NCBI GenBank assembly: GCA_038501625.1
Contig: JAZAYU010000124.1
Location: 62,001 to 126,000, forward strand
Length of the DNA stretch: 64,000 nt
DNA from: Corbicula japonica
Lineage: Eukaryota > Mollusca > Bivalvia > Venerida > Cyrenidae
Direction: 5' to 3'
In this document: positions 31,936 to 44,900 of the stretch, one piece after another
Numbering within the stretch: position 1 is the stretch's first letter
Layout of the letters: every line of letters starts with the position of its first letter
Notes under the pieces: model-generated
What the model was told of the DNA's origin: nothing
Database searches by the model: none
What the model saw: only the letters and a program-made list of their open reading frames with translations
Position numbers and translations under genes: made by a program

Positions 31936-34900
31936 TGTTCATGGATGTATACCGTTGGATTACTACCTGAAATGAGACTTTTTCAAGAAACAAGAGATTA
32001 TGAGCTTGGTACTGTCATATAGAACATGACTAAATGGTCAATTAGTGTAATTGTAAATAATATATAAAAATTATGAAGCTATTTTTGTTGACTTTCCTTC
32101 TCCTTCCATGAATACGTTATCTAACTGCCGTTGTCTCTACCTCTTAGTAAGCTAAAGAAAACATTTGCACATGTGTATCATTATAAGGAAAGACAACACG
32201 AAATTCTAAATTACAATGCCCAAGGTTATAAAACTGAACATGGAAAAAAAGTCTCAAATCTCAAGCAATTGATTGGCTTAAATGGCGACTGGTCGCCATT
32301 TCAGCCAATCAGAAGCTTTAGATTCGAGACTGGTTTCCATGCTCAGTTTTATTACCTAAAGCCCAAGTTTGCCAAGGATCACATTCACCATTTCGAATAG
32401 CTTTTTCTAAAGCAGACGAGACTAAGTTTATTATAAATATAAACTTGTTAATGTCGATATTTATTATGCCCATTCCACGAAGAAGCTGGGGTATATTGCT
32501 TTGCACATGTCGGTCTATCCGTTCGTCCGTCCGTCCGTAACCATCCTTGTGTAATCAATAACCTGACAACGAGTTGACATACAGTCCTCAGACGTTTTTC
32601 ATTATAAATAGATGACCCTCTATTAATTCTGAGGTCAGGCAGTCAAAGGTCAAGGTCAGTGAACTTCAATAAAATAACAACAAATTACTATTCAATTGGC
32701 GTTTGGGGGCCAGACATGTATTAAAGTCATTTTACATTTTTGAAAACAAAAAAATATTTCTATTCTCTATAGTTTTGGCCAATGAATCTTTGAAAATAAA
32801 TTAAGCCCGAATCGTCCCTAGACAAAATTGTCCAATCCGCGACAGGCTTTTCTATTTACTGTCCTCTGACCTTAAGTGGTACCCAATGAATAGCCGCAAC
32901 ATTAACACTTTACTTCATACCCATTTTAACGCCTATGCGATCAGTCTAGATCCAGATCAGCCATCACATCCATGGCATCTTGATCTGCATCTGCGCTGGT
33001 TGAATCTTGGTCAACAATAACCTAATGAATCTAAAAGCGAATAGTTTAGATCCTGATCAGAAGGCAAGGAGGTGCGGGCTGATAACATTCTAAGACTTGT
33101 AGAAATCTTTTTTAATCTGTTTTACCTTGCCAAAGCAGAAAGTTTTTTAATAGAAATAGATCCAATCCGCTTCTCATGATTGCTTGCTGTGCTTAAACCT
33201 GTTACGACCATGATTATGATTCATTTCGAGGCTTGTATGGGTAAAGAAACAAATTTGTAGTATTTTTTATTCTAAATGATAATTAAAATGTAATAATAAG
33301 AATGGACCATTTGGTCTATCGCTTTTAATGGCAATCTACATCGATTAAAAATATTATCTATCTCTTACAGCAAACTGTAGTTTACTCAAAAGAAGCACAA
33401 ATAATTCTTACTCGTATATCTTTAGTTTTATATATGTCAAAGTTACATCAATGAAGAAAAAGATTTTAGACATAAAATTTCCCTAAAATTCTTTTATCCT
33501 TTTTACCTTCAAAACACACACGTATCAATGCAAATCATTTTAAAACACGCAGAAGTATTGATACAAAAATTTTGTGTTCTTTACAAGATATTCTAATCAA
33601 AAGTGAAATCTACACTTTTATTCCATTGTCTACTGTAAACAAGGCCAGGAAAATAAAAAAAGGTCATTTGTGGTGTTTAGTTTTTCTTTTCGAATGTAAG
33701 ATAAGACTCATTAATAGTTATTGTGCAATTTTAACTGATATTCGTCTTCCCTTCCGTCAGAGATTTTGATAATTTTCATTTTAAACCACGAAAGTGCAAT
33801 TACTAAACAAACTTTATCTAATGAATACGTAATACCAACTAGACGAAAATTAAAATACCGATCCTTTTAAAATTGTTTCGGATCCGTGAAATCGATAGAT
33901 CTAATCACGTGATGGTTGTTTCACCATTAATGTCTTACATTTAAACAATACACATTCTTGTATTTCCCCAATCCCTAAGGGTCGCATATATCTACGGATT
34001 GTCTTGTCCGTCCGTCCGGATATTTAAGCTAATCTTGGGAGCATATTTTAGGAATCGCTCGAGGGGAATTCAACCAAACTTCAGCCCAAAATACATATGC
34101 AAAAACCTTAAAATGTTACAAAAATATGTTTCAATTCTCAAACAGGAATCGGTGCGTGGTTTACTCCCTCCTTTTGTTTAAAAAAAAACAAACTACATTG
34201 TATTTCCTCCCTTAAAAATTTCAAAGGGACTCAACTATTGTTTATTGATTGCCTCCATTGAAAATTGCAAATGGACACAACCATTTTTGAAAGATTGCAA
34301 ATATATACCTCCCTTGAAAATAGAAAATTTAGGAAAATTTCAAAGGGACACAACTCTTGTTATCCTAAAAGATTTCGCTCCTTAGAATTCTGCGAATAGT
34401 GACTTCCTTTGAAAATAACACATGTAGGAATGCTTCGAAGGGAGTCAACTGTTGTTATCATTATAGATTTACCTCCATTTCATATTGCGAATAGTGAATT
34501 TTTCAAAGAAAAATAACTTTTGTTTATGGATTGTCTCCCTTGAAAATTGCAAAGAGACAAAGCTTTTATTTATAGATTGCAAAGAGTGACCTCTCTTGAA
34601 TAAAGCAAATGATGGAATGTGTCGAAAAGGAGATTGATATACCTCTCTCGAGTACATAAAAGGTGACAATCCTTCAAAATAACAAATGTTGAAAATTTCA
34701 AAGGGACTTAAATCTTGTTTATAGAGTGGAAAGAGTTAGCTCCTTTTGAAATGTCAAAAAGGCGCAGGGTACAGTCTCCGAAGCGGCTTTTGCAGTGTTA
34801 GTCTGCATACAAACAATAAAGAAAAAAACCTGGCGAAAATCATACATATTTGAAAACCTGCAAAATATTTCCTGCAGCAACTTTCTTAATAAAACCCCTT

Positions 34901-35134
34901 TCCTGTTAATATATTATCTGTGTTTAATTCCCCAAATGGATGGAAAATGTCCCCCATCCAGCTAGATTTTTCAAAAATTGTCATTGAAATACCTCACCGT
35001 CAAAACATTCTCCGATTCAGTCTCAGTCACACAAAAGCTACTGCCTATTTGTAAATTATATCACTTCCTTAATTAAATGTGAATGTTTTACTAAGCCACG
35101 AGCGAAAATTTGGAAAATAAAACACGTATATCTT
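31936..35134 (+). other. 3' flank of copy 2
   Basis: Same layout as the other 3' flanks: hairpin (about 32219-32355), CCGTCCG repeat (32470-32670), AT-rich sequence, degenerate tandem repeat (about 34190-34750), then the CCTGCAAAATATTTCCTGCA segment up to the minisatellite. A stretch around 32725-32870 (GTATTAAAGTCATTTTACAT to GACAGGCTTTTC) is shared with the end of the window (63890-64000) but not with copies 0, 1 and 3. No gene seen. Confidence 0.7.
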
Positions 35135-36468
35135 AGGTTCTTGGGTGCACCAATCTCACACTTGCCCCAGTGGTGAACAAGGCTTACGCCGCTACAGGTT
35201 CTTATGTGCACCTATCTCGCACTTGCCCCAGTGGTGTACAAGGCTAACGTCGCTACAGGTTCTTATGTGCACCAATCTCGCACTTGCCCCAGTGGTGTAC
35301 AAGGCTAACGTTGTTACAGGTTCTTATGTGCACCAATCTCGCACTTGCCCCAGTGGTGTACAAGGCTAACGTCGCTACAGGTTCTTATGTGCACCAATCT
35401 CACACTTGCCCCAGTGGTGTACAAGGCTAACGCCGCTACAGGTTTTTATGTGCACCAATCTCGCACTTACCCCACTGGTGTACAAGGCTAACGTCGCTAC
35501 AGGTTCTTATGTGCACCAATCTCGCACTTGCCCCAGTGGTGTACAAGGCTAACGTCGCTACAGGTTCTTATGTGCACCAATCTCGCACTTGCCCCAGTGG
35601 TGTACAAGGCTAACGCCGCTACAGGTTCTTTTGTGCACCAATCTCACACTTGCCCTAGTGGTGTACAAGACTAACGCCGCTACAGGTTCTTATGTGCACC
35701 AATCTCTCTCTTGCCCCAGTGGTGTACAAGGCTAACGTCGCTACAGGTTCTTATGTGCACCAATCTCGCACTTGCCCCAGTGGTGTACAAGGCTAACGTC
35801 GCTACAGGTTCTTATGTGCACCAATCTCACACTTGCCCTAGTGGTGTACAAGGCTTACGCCGCTACAGGTTCTTATGTGCACCAATCTCGCACTTGCCCC
35901 AGTGGTGTACAAGGCTAACGCCGCTACAGGATCTTATGTGCACCAATCTCTCACTCGCTCCAGTGGTGTACAAGACTAACGCCGCTACAGGTTCTTATGT
36001 GCACCAATCCCTCTCTTGCCCCAGTGGTGTACAAGGCTAACGCCGCTACAGGATCTTATGTGCACCAATCTCTCACTCGCTCCAGTGGTGTACAAGACTA
36101 ACGCCGCTACAGGTTCTTATGTGCACCAATCTCTCTCTTGCCCCAGTGGTGTACAAGGCTAACGTCGCTACAGGTTCTTATGTGCACCAATCTCGTACTT
36201 GCCCCAGTGGTGTACAAGGCTAACGCCGCTACAGGTTCTTATGTGCACCAATCTCACACTTGCCCTAGTGGTGTACAAGGCTTACGCCGCTACAGGTTCT
36301 TATGTGCACCAATCCCTCTCTTGCCCCAGTGGTGTACAAGGCTAACGCCGCTACAGGATCTTATGTGCACCAATCTCTCACTTGCCCCAGTGGTGTACAA
36401 GGCTAACGCCGCTACAGGTTCTTATGTGCACCAATCTCACACTTGCTCCTACTGGTTCAGTGGTGCAA
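35135..36468 (+). repeat. 61-bp minisatellite, about 22 units (array C)
   Basis: Same unit as array A but dominated by the CGCCGCTACAGG and CGTCGCTACAGG variants and CTCGCACTTG. A variant pair (CTCTCACTCGCTCCAGTG with GGATCTTATG) recurs 122 bp apart near 35932 and 36054, indicating local duplication of two-unit blocks. Confidence 0.95.
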
Positions 36469-36648
36469 CAAACTTACAATCTCTCTACTGATTTCTAATT
36501 GCACGAAGCCCAATATGCCTCTGCAGTTCTGAAGTGTTCTAAAGTGCACCAGCCTCACATTGGCCTCTACAATTGTGACGAACACCAAGCTCACAATGCC
36601 TCTGCAGGTTCTACAAGTGCACCAACCTCAGAACCACGTCTGGTTTAA
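36469..36648 (+). repeat. Single 80/81-bp units closing array C
   Basis: One diverged 80-bp unit (CTACTGATTTCTAATTGCAC) and one 81-bp unit (CATTGGCCTCTACAATTGTG), ending CAACCTCAGAACCACGTCTG as in the other arrays. The most diverged member of the set. Confidence 0.85.
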
Positions 36649-36672
36649 ACAAATTATACGAAAAGAACTTAA

Positions 36673-38438
36673 GAGGTCGCAAACATTGCAAATGGCAAAA
36701 ACAAGCTAAAATTTCAAAAACGAATTTTGGGGGAATTACTTATAGCCACCTAGATTTTAGTAAAGATATGTATTTAGCTATGGATGTTGTAAATGTTTGC
36801 AAGCTCAATTCTGTCTAATTCATTTCTAATTACCAAGCACATACTAAAACAAAAGAAAAACCGTTTGCATGAGAACTCTGAAATTCATGAACAATAAAGA
36901 ACATGAATAAGACTAAACCTGAGCTTGCAAACATTTACTAGATCCATAGCTAAATCCATTTATTTACTAAAATCTACGAGGGATGATCCAAAATAACGTA
37001 GACTTTTGTTATAGTTTTTATATTATTCAAGCTACCACAAATAAAATTACACAAGCTTTAATCGGAATATGTCCAGCATATTTTTACAAAATATTAACAA
37101 AATAAAACATCGCATAAAAAATCTATGAACAATAAAAATCATACACTAACCGCTATTCGGCGCACGTCAAATTAGAACGACGTTAATTCACGGGCGCAGC
37201 GTTAGCGAAGCGGCTTATGTTCTAAGTTTCTTTAAATAGACTCTGTTACCGGAATGCGATGGCGGGGAAACCATTGATCGAACATAGTAGCGTATCATGT
37301 CTGGTCAAAGTCTCGCAAGTGGATATGAAGCGATCAAAAATGGTCCTCTTCTCTCTCGTACCGCCGAAGAAACGACCGGGAATGCAATGCCCATAGTATC
37401 GCGGTACTTTAGCAACGGGGTTGTACCTGTTTAAATAACTCATTACAAATTAGTATTTGTTAATATATAACAAGTCTTTGCATTGTGGACACAGTCTGTG
37501 TAGCTGTTTACTCAAGTGTAATTAAAATTATAAATAACTTATTTATTCTTATTTGATAATTTATTAATTTGCAATGATACAAATACCAAACAAAAACACT
37601 AAAAAAAGTTAATTAATTATTATTACACCTTTATAAATTGTCATTATTCGGCAATATCCGTTGCACGGTACCTTTTCCAGTCTAGAATATTTCGAAAAGC
37701 GCCACAATAGTTAGACTTTAGTCCGCTTCAATTGCCTCCCGGCTTGACGTCACTGCCGTAACGCCGATGCTTTTCTTTTTTCCTAACCCCAGGCCTATTT
37801 AATGGCTCTTCTGACTGTATAAAAAACACTGGTACCACTTAAAAACTAGAGCTCGGCTTACGGAAGTTTTCATTTCCGTCTGCTAAATTATTATAGCTTT
37901 TCATGAGGTGATTTTCAACGACCATGACAGAATTTAATAATAGCGCGTTTTTCCCGGCGATCTGACGGCGACATTTCTGACGTTTTAACGTTGGTGATAG
38001 CTCTCTGAAATATTAACTGTTTTTAAAACGCATGGTCAGAAAGACCGAAAATTTCGGCCTGACATCATTTGTATACCGTGCTTTGACGTTGCGAAGTTTG
38101 GCTCTTTTTCCTCTAGTAGTTTTGTTTTTATTGACAGGTATATGTTTTATAAAGTACAATGGCAACGGCGTGCGCCGCCAACGTGTTACCATGGTTATTC
38201 AAATCGACGCGCTTTTGAAATCGATTTAATATATGAATATTTTAGCTCAGTTTGTTACGTTTGTGTTCTGATTTAATTTAGTATATAATTTATTGCGAAC
38301 GTGTTTCAAATTAAGATGCAATTACAAAAGTCTACGTTATTTTGGATCATCCCTCGTAGGTGGCAATTAGTAATTCCCCCAAAATTCATTTTTTTTAAAT
38401 TTTAGCCAGTCTTTTCCATTTGCAATGTTTGCGATACC
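36673..38438. mobile_element. TTAA-flanked inverted-repeat element
   Basis: Flanked by TTAA at 36669-36672 and 38439-38442; the other units have one TTAA here. The left arm has TCGCAAACATTGCAAATGG and GAATTTTGGGGGAATTACT; the right arm has their inverse copies, so arms extend about 300 bp. TTAA duplication is typical of piggyBac-type elements, but the ends do not show the usual CCC start, so the assignment is open. A second element (36977-38356) is inserted in its right arm. No transposase frame. Confidence 0.75.
36977..38356. mobile_element. Mariner-like inverted-repeat element, 1.38 kb
   Basis: Perfect 32-bp terminal inverted repeats, starting CGAGGGATGATCCAAAATAA, flanked by TA (36975-36976 and 38357-38358). 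Size and TA target fit Tc1/mariner. The inside has no recognisable transposase in any frame: reading frames at 37246-37443 (-) and 38032-38229 (+) are under 70 aa and unlike mariner. It is therefore non-autonomous or carries foreign sequence. Confidence 0.75.
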
Positions 38439-38752
38439 TTAAATGCAAAACTGTCAAAACGTAGACATACGTAAAAAAAATACACGTGTATAATTTTGAG
38501 CTGGGTTCTTGGTGAAATAAATGCACTTACAATAAATGAAGTCTCCGTGAATCTCGTGTTTTCTTGGATACATCATTGATGTTAACTAGTACTTAATATT
38601 AAATTGTTCGAAACCCCAGCTGACACCAGTATTTCCCCTGTAGTTTTACAGGCCAATTCACTGGCCGAGATTTAAAGATAATAACTTGGACATATTTACT
38701 ATTTAGATACAAAATTGCCGGTGCACCTGTAAAAGTATGCATTGGACGTATA
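38439..38752 (+). other. Start of 5' flank of copy 3
   Basis: Homologous to 6840-7140 of copy 1 (TGTATAATTTTGAGCTGGG, AATAAATGAAGTCTCCGTGA), interrupted by the LINE at 38753. No gene seen. Confidence 0.6.
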
Positions 38753-40353
38753 ATTTTTTTTTGTAATTATTTTTATTTCCAGAAAGGTTATTTATCATAA
38801 TACACAGCACATCAATACATATGTTCTTTACATTACTACAAAGTACATGAGAACTTAGTCTAAATATATCAGGAAATATCATTACATTGTATTGTCTGAC
38901 CTGAAGAGAAGATCACCTCAGGGAAATTCTATTTTTGCTTTTCTGTGCTAGATATTAAAGCCGATTTTACGCAAACACCTACTTCATTCTAGCAAAACTG
39001 TACTGGAGGTCTTGACTTTCAGGTCAAACAACAGCTAACTTACATAACTAAAAAGACAATGAAATCCTGCAAATAGAGATTAAAGGTGCCTGGTCACATA
39101 TCAGAATGAAAATATTAATGTTTGAGAATATTAACTTTTTAACTTGAACTATACAAACATACTAAAATTCATTAGCAACAAGTCATAAAATATATGGATT
39201 TTCCATAATCTTGGTAAAATTGGTTCATATTTAGTTTTTATAGTCCATATACAGTAGTAGACCTACAATTTATCCTACCCCTTCTGGGACATTGAATTAT
39301 TTCACTCTGAGCTGTGAACAAGCAGCTCTAAAATAGGCATCCAAATAAAAATGATATTTCACAAGAAAGACAAAATCATTATGTTAATTTTCATAAGAGT
39401 CCAATAACTTACTAACCTTTACTGATTTAACATGAAAAAAAAAGTAATTCAAAGTCAAGATAGATGGTGTAATGCGCATAAAAAAACAACAGTAACAACC
39501 TAATTGAAGATAAAAAGAGGAAAAAAGGGAGAGACAGATGGGGACTGTGATTTGAAAATAAAAGTAATACTGCATATCAGTTCAAGCATTTTCTGGTGGC
39601 TAAGAAAGGGCAGAAAACAAACCCCAAGATGCATTATATTTGTCAATATTTTGTTGTTTTATGGCATTGTATTTTTCAGTTGCAAATAATATGGACACAT
39701 TTTTCTTAAAACTTTGAATACTTGGGTGGGTTAATTTCATTTTGTTTTGATATATGTGGTGTTTGGCAATTAAAATAATATTACTAATTACAAGTGGATA
39801 TTTAGAACTACCTAAAATAGCATCTTGTTTGGACAGTTCAAGTCTTATAAATGGACAGTTTTGATTAATCCAATCTTGGATGTTTTTCCAGAAATCTTTA
39901 ACTATATCACAATCCCAGAATAAGTGTGACAGAGTTTCAGGAAAAGAACCACAGAATGTGCAACTGTCATTATCCTTTATACCCATTTTTTTAAAAAGAT
40001 AATTAGTGCCAAGTAATCTATTATTTATTCTGTACTGAAACCAATGAAGTTTGAATCTTTGCTGATTTTAAAAGGGAGTTGGTAAACCATTTTCCAATTA
40101 ATACCGTGACTATTAATGTCATTTTCCTATTTCAACCTTGAATTAGGTAATACTTTGTTAACAAAAAATGAGTCATATATGTTCCTACATCCCTTATCTT
40201 GCAACAGAATAGTTTTCATTATATCTGGTCTAACAGGGTTCTTTAAATTAGTAGCTTTATGAGGAAGTCTAAGGCTGTCTAAATAATGTCTTATTGACTG
40301 AATAATACTTTGGTATTGCAAGAAATTTGTTTGTACATGAAAAATTTCCTGAA
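38753..40353 (-). mobile_element. 5'-truncated LINE retrotransposon
   Basis: Flanked by the 10-bp duplication TGGACGTATA (38743-38752 and 40354-40363), which is single in the other units. A run of T at the left end is the short poly(A) on the - strand. The - strand carries two overlapping pieces of the C-terminal ORF2 region: 40127-40366 (a FLQYQSIIQSIR segment) and 39600-39986. The latter has CTFCGSFPETLSHLFWDC, a C-X2-C-X8-H-X4-C motif found at the C-terminus of many LINE polymerases. The frame breaks between the two. Below 39600 lies about 850 bp of likely 3' UTR. Confidence 0.8.
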
Positions 40354-41213
40354 TGGACGTATACATTTAAGCAAGGAACGTATACAATTACGCGAGGAAC
40401 GTATAAAATTACGCTAAGAACGTATAAATTAACAGATGCATCTATCAAAAGTGCGTTGGATTTATACATCTAGGCGACCAACGTATACATTAAAATGTGC
40501 ACATATCAAGAGCGTATTTTGCATTCTAGTCGAAAAAAAGCATAATAAGACTGAAACGATATAAGCAAACGGATTGGATATTATCGTCCAGAAAAACCAA
40601 GGGTATTTAATTCTGTTATTGAACACGTTTGATATGTGTATTTAATCTATGTTAACAAGACGCATTGTTTAAAAAAACTGTGGTTTTTAAACTTTTAGAC
40701 AGAAAGACTAGAAACGTTTTCAGTCATCGGCAACGGCTATTGCTAAATAAATGTGGTCGGCGACATCTTTGGTTGAAGTTTACAACTTAAGGGTTGTGTA
40801 CTCCTGGGTTAATGTTATGGTTATAGATAGAATATACGTCGGACCGTTTGTATTTTTAATGATTACACGCAGTTGAAATGATTTGTTTTAATCGTATTTG
40901 CAGTGTCTCAGAAAATGTATTTCCTTGTCAAAGTTGACTGATTGACAAACAGTTTATCTTTAATATAGTGTTCTGTCACAACTAGAAAATAAGTAATTTA
41001 TATAAGAATTATTAAGTTTAATATCCAATTACTCTATCCGACCACTGAGGTATGCGAAGCTAATATTTATTTTACGCTTTTCGTTTGGAATACTAATTGA
41101 TAAATATATTTGCTAAATGGGAACATTGGGTGTGAACGACACTATAGATATCTCAGAAATAAATCTCAGAAATTTGCAATAATTCGTGCAAAGCAAAGCG
41201 CGGGAAATGGTTC
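40354..41213 (+). other. 5' flank of copy 3 after the LINE
   Basis: Continues the flank with the imperfect GTATANAATTACGC repeats (40360-40435). It is shorter than the copy 1 flank because the TTGATTTTGTAAGCAAATA stretch is missing near 40780. No gene seen. Confidence 0.6.
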
Positions 41214-41273
41214 TATAAAATCGCTGGCTTGCAAGTTATTTTATCAGCTAGGAAAGGAAGGACAAGGATCCAG
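41214..41273 (+). promoter_or_regulatory. TATA box and non-coding exon 1, copy 3
   Basis: TATAAAA at 41214-41220, GGAAAGGAAGGACAAGGATC and donor CCAG|GTAAGTGAC after 41273, with the same 59-bp spacing. The LINE lies about 0.85 kb upstream and does not touch it. Confidence 0.7.
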
Positions 41274-41961
41274 GTAAGTGACTGGTTTTCTTAATAATTT
41301 TAAACTTTTTAAAGTCGAGACAGGCAAATCAAGAACAATAATCTATGAAAATTTAAAATACAATTGTTTTAAGTTAAAACGACACGGGTCTAAATAAAAA
41401 CAAGGCATTATTGTAGAAATATGACTCCGAATTTGTTTTAGTATTTTCAAGCGATAGAAACACCGGTCTAAATAAATATATTCGACTTCAGTTTAAACGA
41501 AATGCGTATAGCGTACACTAAAATGTGTATTTTTATTAGAGTTTTGTTGAATTATAAAGTAATACTTATAAATCATATTTTATCATATTTTATCCTTATG
41601 TGTTCTACTTTTTGCTTTCAATGTTTAGAGTATGATGTAAACATTTTTGAATATTTTCGTCATTATGCAAACATAGTTGCACATGTTGTTGTGTACCCAA
41701 CTCGTGTTTCCTTTCTATAGAATTCCATTTTATCTCCATTTCAATGTCATTGCATATAATGTAGACTTTACAATATTACACATGCGATTACCTTGGTAAC
41801 CAGCAAACATTGTGTATTATAGAATTTCAACCACACATTACACAAAAAGTCGGACACAGTATCAAAACGTCTACAAATGGAAAAACGAACTTGTCTGATT
41901 TCGGATGATTATTTCTTTAATTTTTGTTAGGTAAACGACAGGACAGAGACCCCAGCTTGCA

Positions 41962-44900
41962 ATGGACAGACTAAATCTCGTTTGCTTCTTGACATTACTG
42001 TTTCTTCCTTCGTTATGCTGGGCTATTGGCTACAGTAAGTGATTTAGAAAATATGTTGATTCATTTACATTATATTGATTTTCTTGTAAAATTTTAGGAT
42101 TCTTGTTTGAATGCACCGAATGCAACATAGACGGATCTTTAAGATATCACTTTTCGTTACTGCACTGCAACCAGATGTATCTTTACTTTACATGGTAATG
42201 CAACGTTTGAACAACAATAAAATCTAGCTGGAGTTTATTCACTAAATTCTGTTTACATCTAAACACAAAACAAAGCAAGACAAAATATCTATTTAGTTTC
42301 CCACATTCATGAGCAATAAGTTGCTGACAACAATGTGCAAGGTCCTTGTTGTTTCCTGGTCGCGTAAATGGATGACATAAATTCTCTTTCCTTTCGTCGT
42401 ACTTAAATTCTTTAAATGACCTCGCATATTGTCATTATCATAGGTCACATTTTAGTATTGAAATGGGTTTTGTGTTTAGATGTAAAAAGAATTATAGGGA
42501 TTTATAGGTCTAGCTATTTATCTTGACTGTTCTAACTTTTTTAAGGTATGTAAAATAAACATTAAACATTTACTTGGGCAACGTTTTTGTTGAACTAAAT
42601 GTTTTGCCGTTAAATGAGACGTTGATATGTTTCTTATCGATGACTGTACAATAACGACAGTAATAGAACCTCAAAGAGCCATGGCTGTATCCATGACTGT
42701 GTTTGATCTATTTTCTTTTTGTGTCGCCCTTTCCAAAAAAACGGCGATACATAGGGATCTCTTTGTCGTCCGTCCGTCCGTCGGTCTGTCACGAACACCT
42801 AACGTTGGCTATAACTTTGCCATTTCTAGATATTTCTTCATCAAACTTTTTATTTTTATATATGACAACACGATAATGATGTCTTATTCTTTAAGTCAAG
42901 GTCTTATTTAATTGAGTTATGCACCTTTTTGTACTTAGATTATTTTTTCGGACAAAGTTACCGAGAGCGACACAAGTGTTCAACTGTATTGTCCAACAAT
43001 ATTGACCTGGCACTCTTGCACTTGACCTCATATTCGTTAATTTTCGTAAATGTTACGATCGGTAGTCCGGCATCTATTCCAATACTCCACACATCACCGA
43101 GGCGTAAATCGAATAAAATATCGGTGTTTTTGCTGATACCCATGTTTATTCAATGACCTTTACGAAAATTAATGAAGTGCCAGGTCAATATTGTTGGACA
43201 ATACAACCATCTGTTTATTTTATATATTGTTCGTATATATATTGTAGTTGATTTGCCAACGAAAACGTAACATGAAATATCACTAATTTTGAAAATTACT
43301 GCGCAAAATAATAAAAAAAGTTTTTATTATTAGAACACGCTTTGTTACTATTGTCCACTGTAGTTAATGGATCCTACGGGACAGCATTGTTCACCATTTA
43401 ATTAAAATGATCTTCTAAACTCTTCTGCGTCATCCTTGAACAGATGATATTTTCACATCAACTTCATCATCTACGATGAAGCCTTATTTACCTCGGGTCG
43501 TAATTTACCCAAATAAAAACCATCAAACATCGATTCAGTCTTTTAATATATCCATCAGTGAAAACAATAAAATGATGAAACAATTTGAACAGTTAATACA
43601 TATATGACTCTTGCAGCGTGCTATCCTGACAACACTATAACAGTGACTGGACTTGGCTCGAGTACTACTGCTGTATTTGCCAAGAATTCCGATGGTGTAA
43701 ACTGTACTACTTCTGCTGCAGCTGATACTGTCAACATCACAAACTGTGCCAAGGTTCAGTATATAATAACGCATTCTAGGCTTAAAAATATATCTAATGA
43801 CTTAACTAAATCGAAGCTAGGCCTATAAATGTTACGTGAAGAAATATTAGTACTTCTACTTTTTTTAAATTCTGAAATCTCTTTGCAACGAAAGTACGCT
43901 AAAATTACACGTATTTGTATAGACTATGTTTATACAGGACAAACACAGTACTAAATACATTGTATTTCAAAAAGATGACTCGGTTATTGGCTTTAATAAT
44001 TCATTTTTACCACGAAACAATAAACATTTTATTGGGAGGTTGAGAAAGTCTGAAAATTAATTAGGGTTACCGCCTTGGAACGATCAGTTTGCCAATGTGG
44101 GTTGCAACAAGGCTTCTGAGTGCATCAGCCTCGCACTTGCCCCAACAGGTTCTCATATGAACACACAGGAACAAAGTACTAGTTGTTCAAACATCAATCA
44201 GATTGATAACGAAAATGAATTAATTCCAGCAGAATCTTTTCCACTACAGGACAAATACATCGTGTTCTCCTTTGGATCGTACAGTAACATGTTGGAAAAT
44301 CAAATCATCGGAGGCAGCTCTATTTCTGTTGTCAACATCACGTGCAATGAGATAGAACCTACAGGCCACACTATAAACAATACATTCGGCGCAAGGTGGG
44401 TACCATTTCACAAAAGTGGAAATACCATTTTGAATCTGAACAGTTCTGTACAAAAAGGTTTGCATGCATGTCATCCTTATACAAGTTAAAGTTTGTTTTT
44501 GTTTACAAATACATTCCGTTTTTTTTTTCAACTGGAGCTATTTTTCCAATAAATTATAGATCGTTTATAATCTCGTTTTTTTTTACGATAACGTCGTTTA
44601 AAAAGCAAAATAGATGGTGTTACTTGCTCAGGCTTAAAATCTTGCGCTTGGCGAGAAAAAAAACTGTACATGTGACCTTTTATATTTACGTATATAGATC
44701 ATGATTCGTAAACATGTGGGTGCATAATATAGCTAATGCGAAATTGCTTTAAATTCAAGTACCAATAAATTCAATAGTTTTATTATGGCTTTACAAATAT
44801 AGGTATTTATTTTCCTTTAATAACATTCTAATTTCGATGAATTGATAAAAATATCAATGGTCCGATAAAGGCCGGTATTCCATAGTTCCGTGATGCATAA

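Noticed and set aside
38032..38229. Possible mariner transposase in the inner element
   Set aside because: The 65-aa product shows none of the expected catalytic-region motifs, and the 37246-37443 antisense frame is also unlike transposase.
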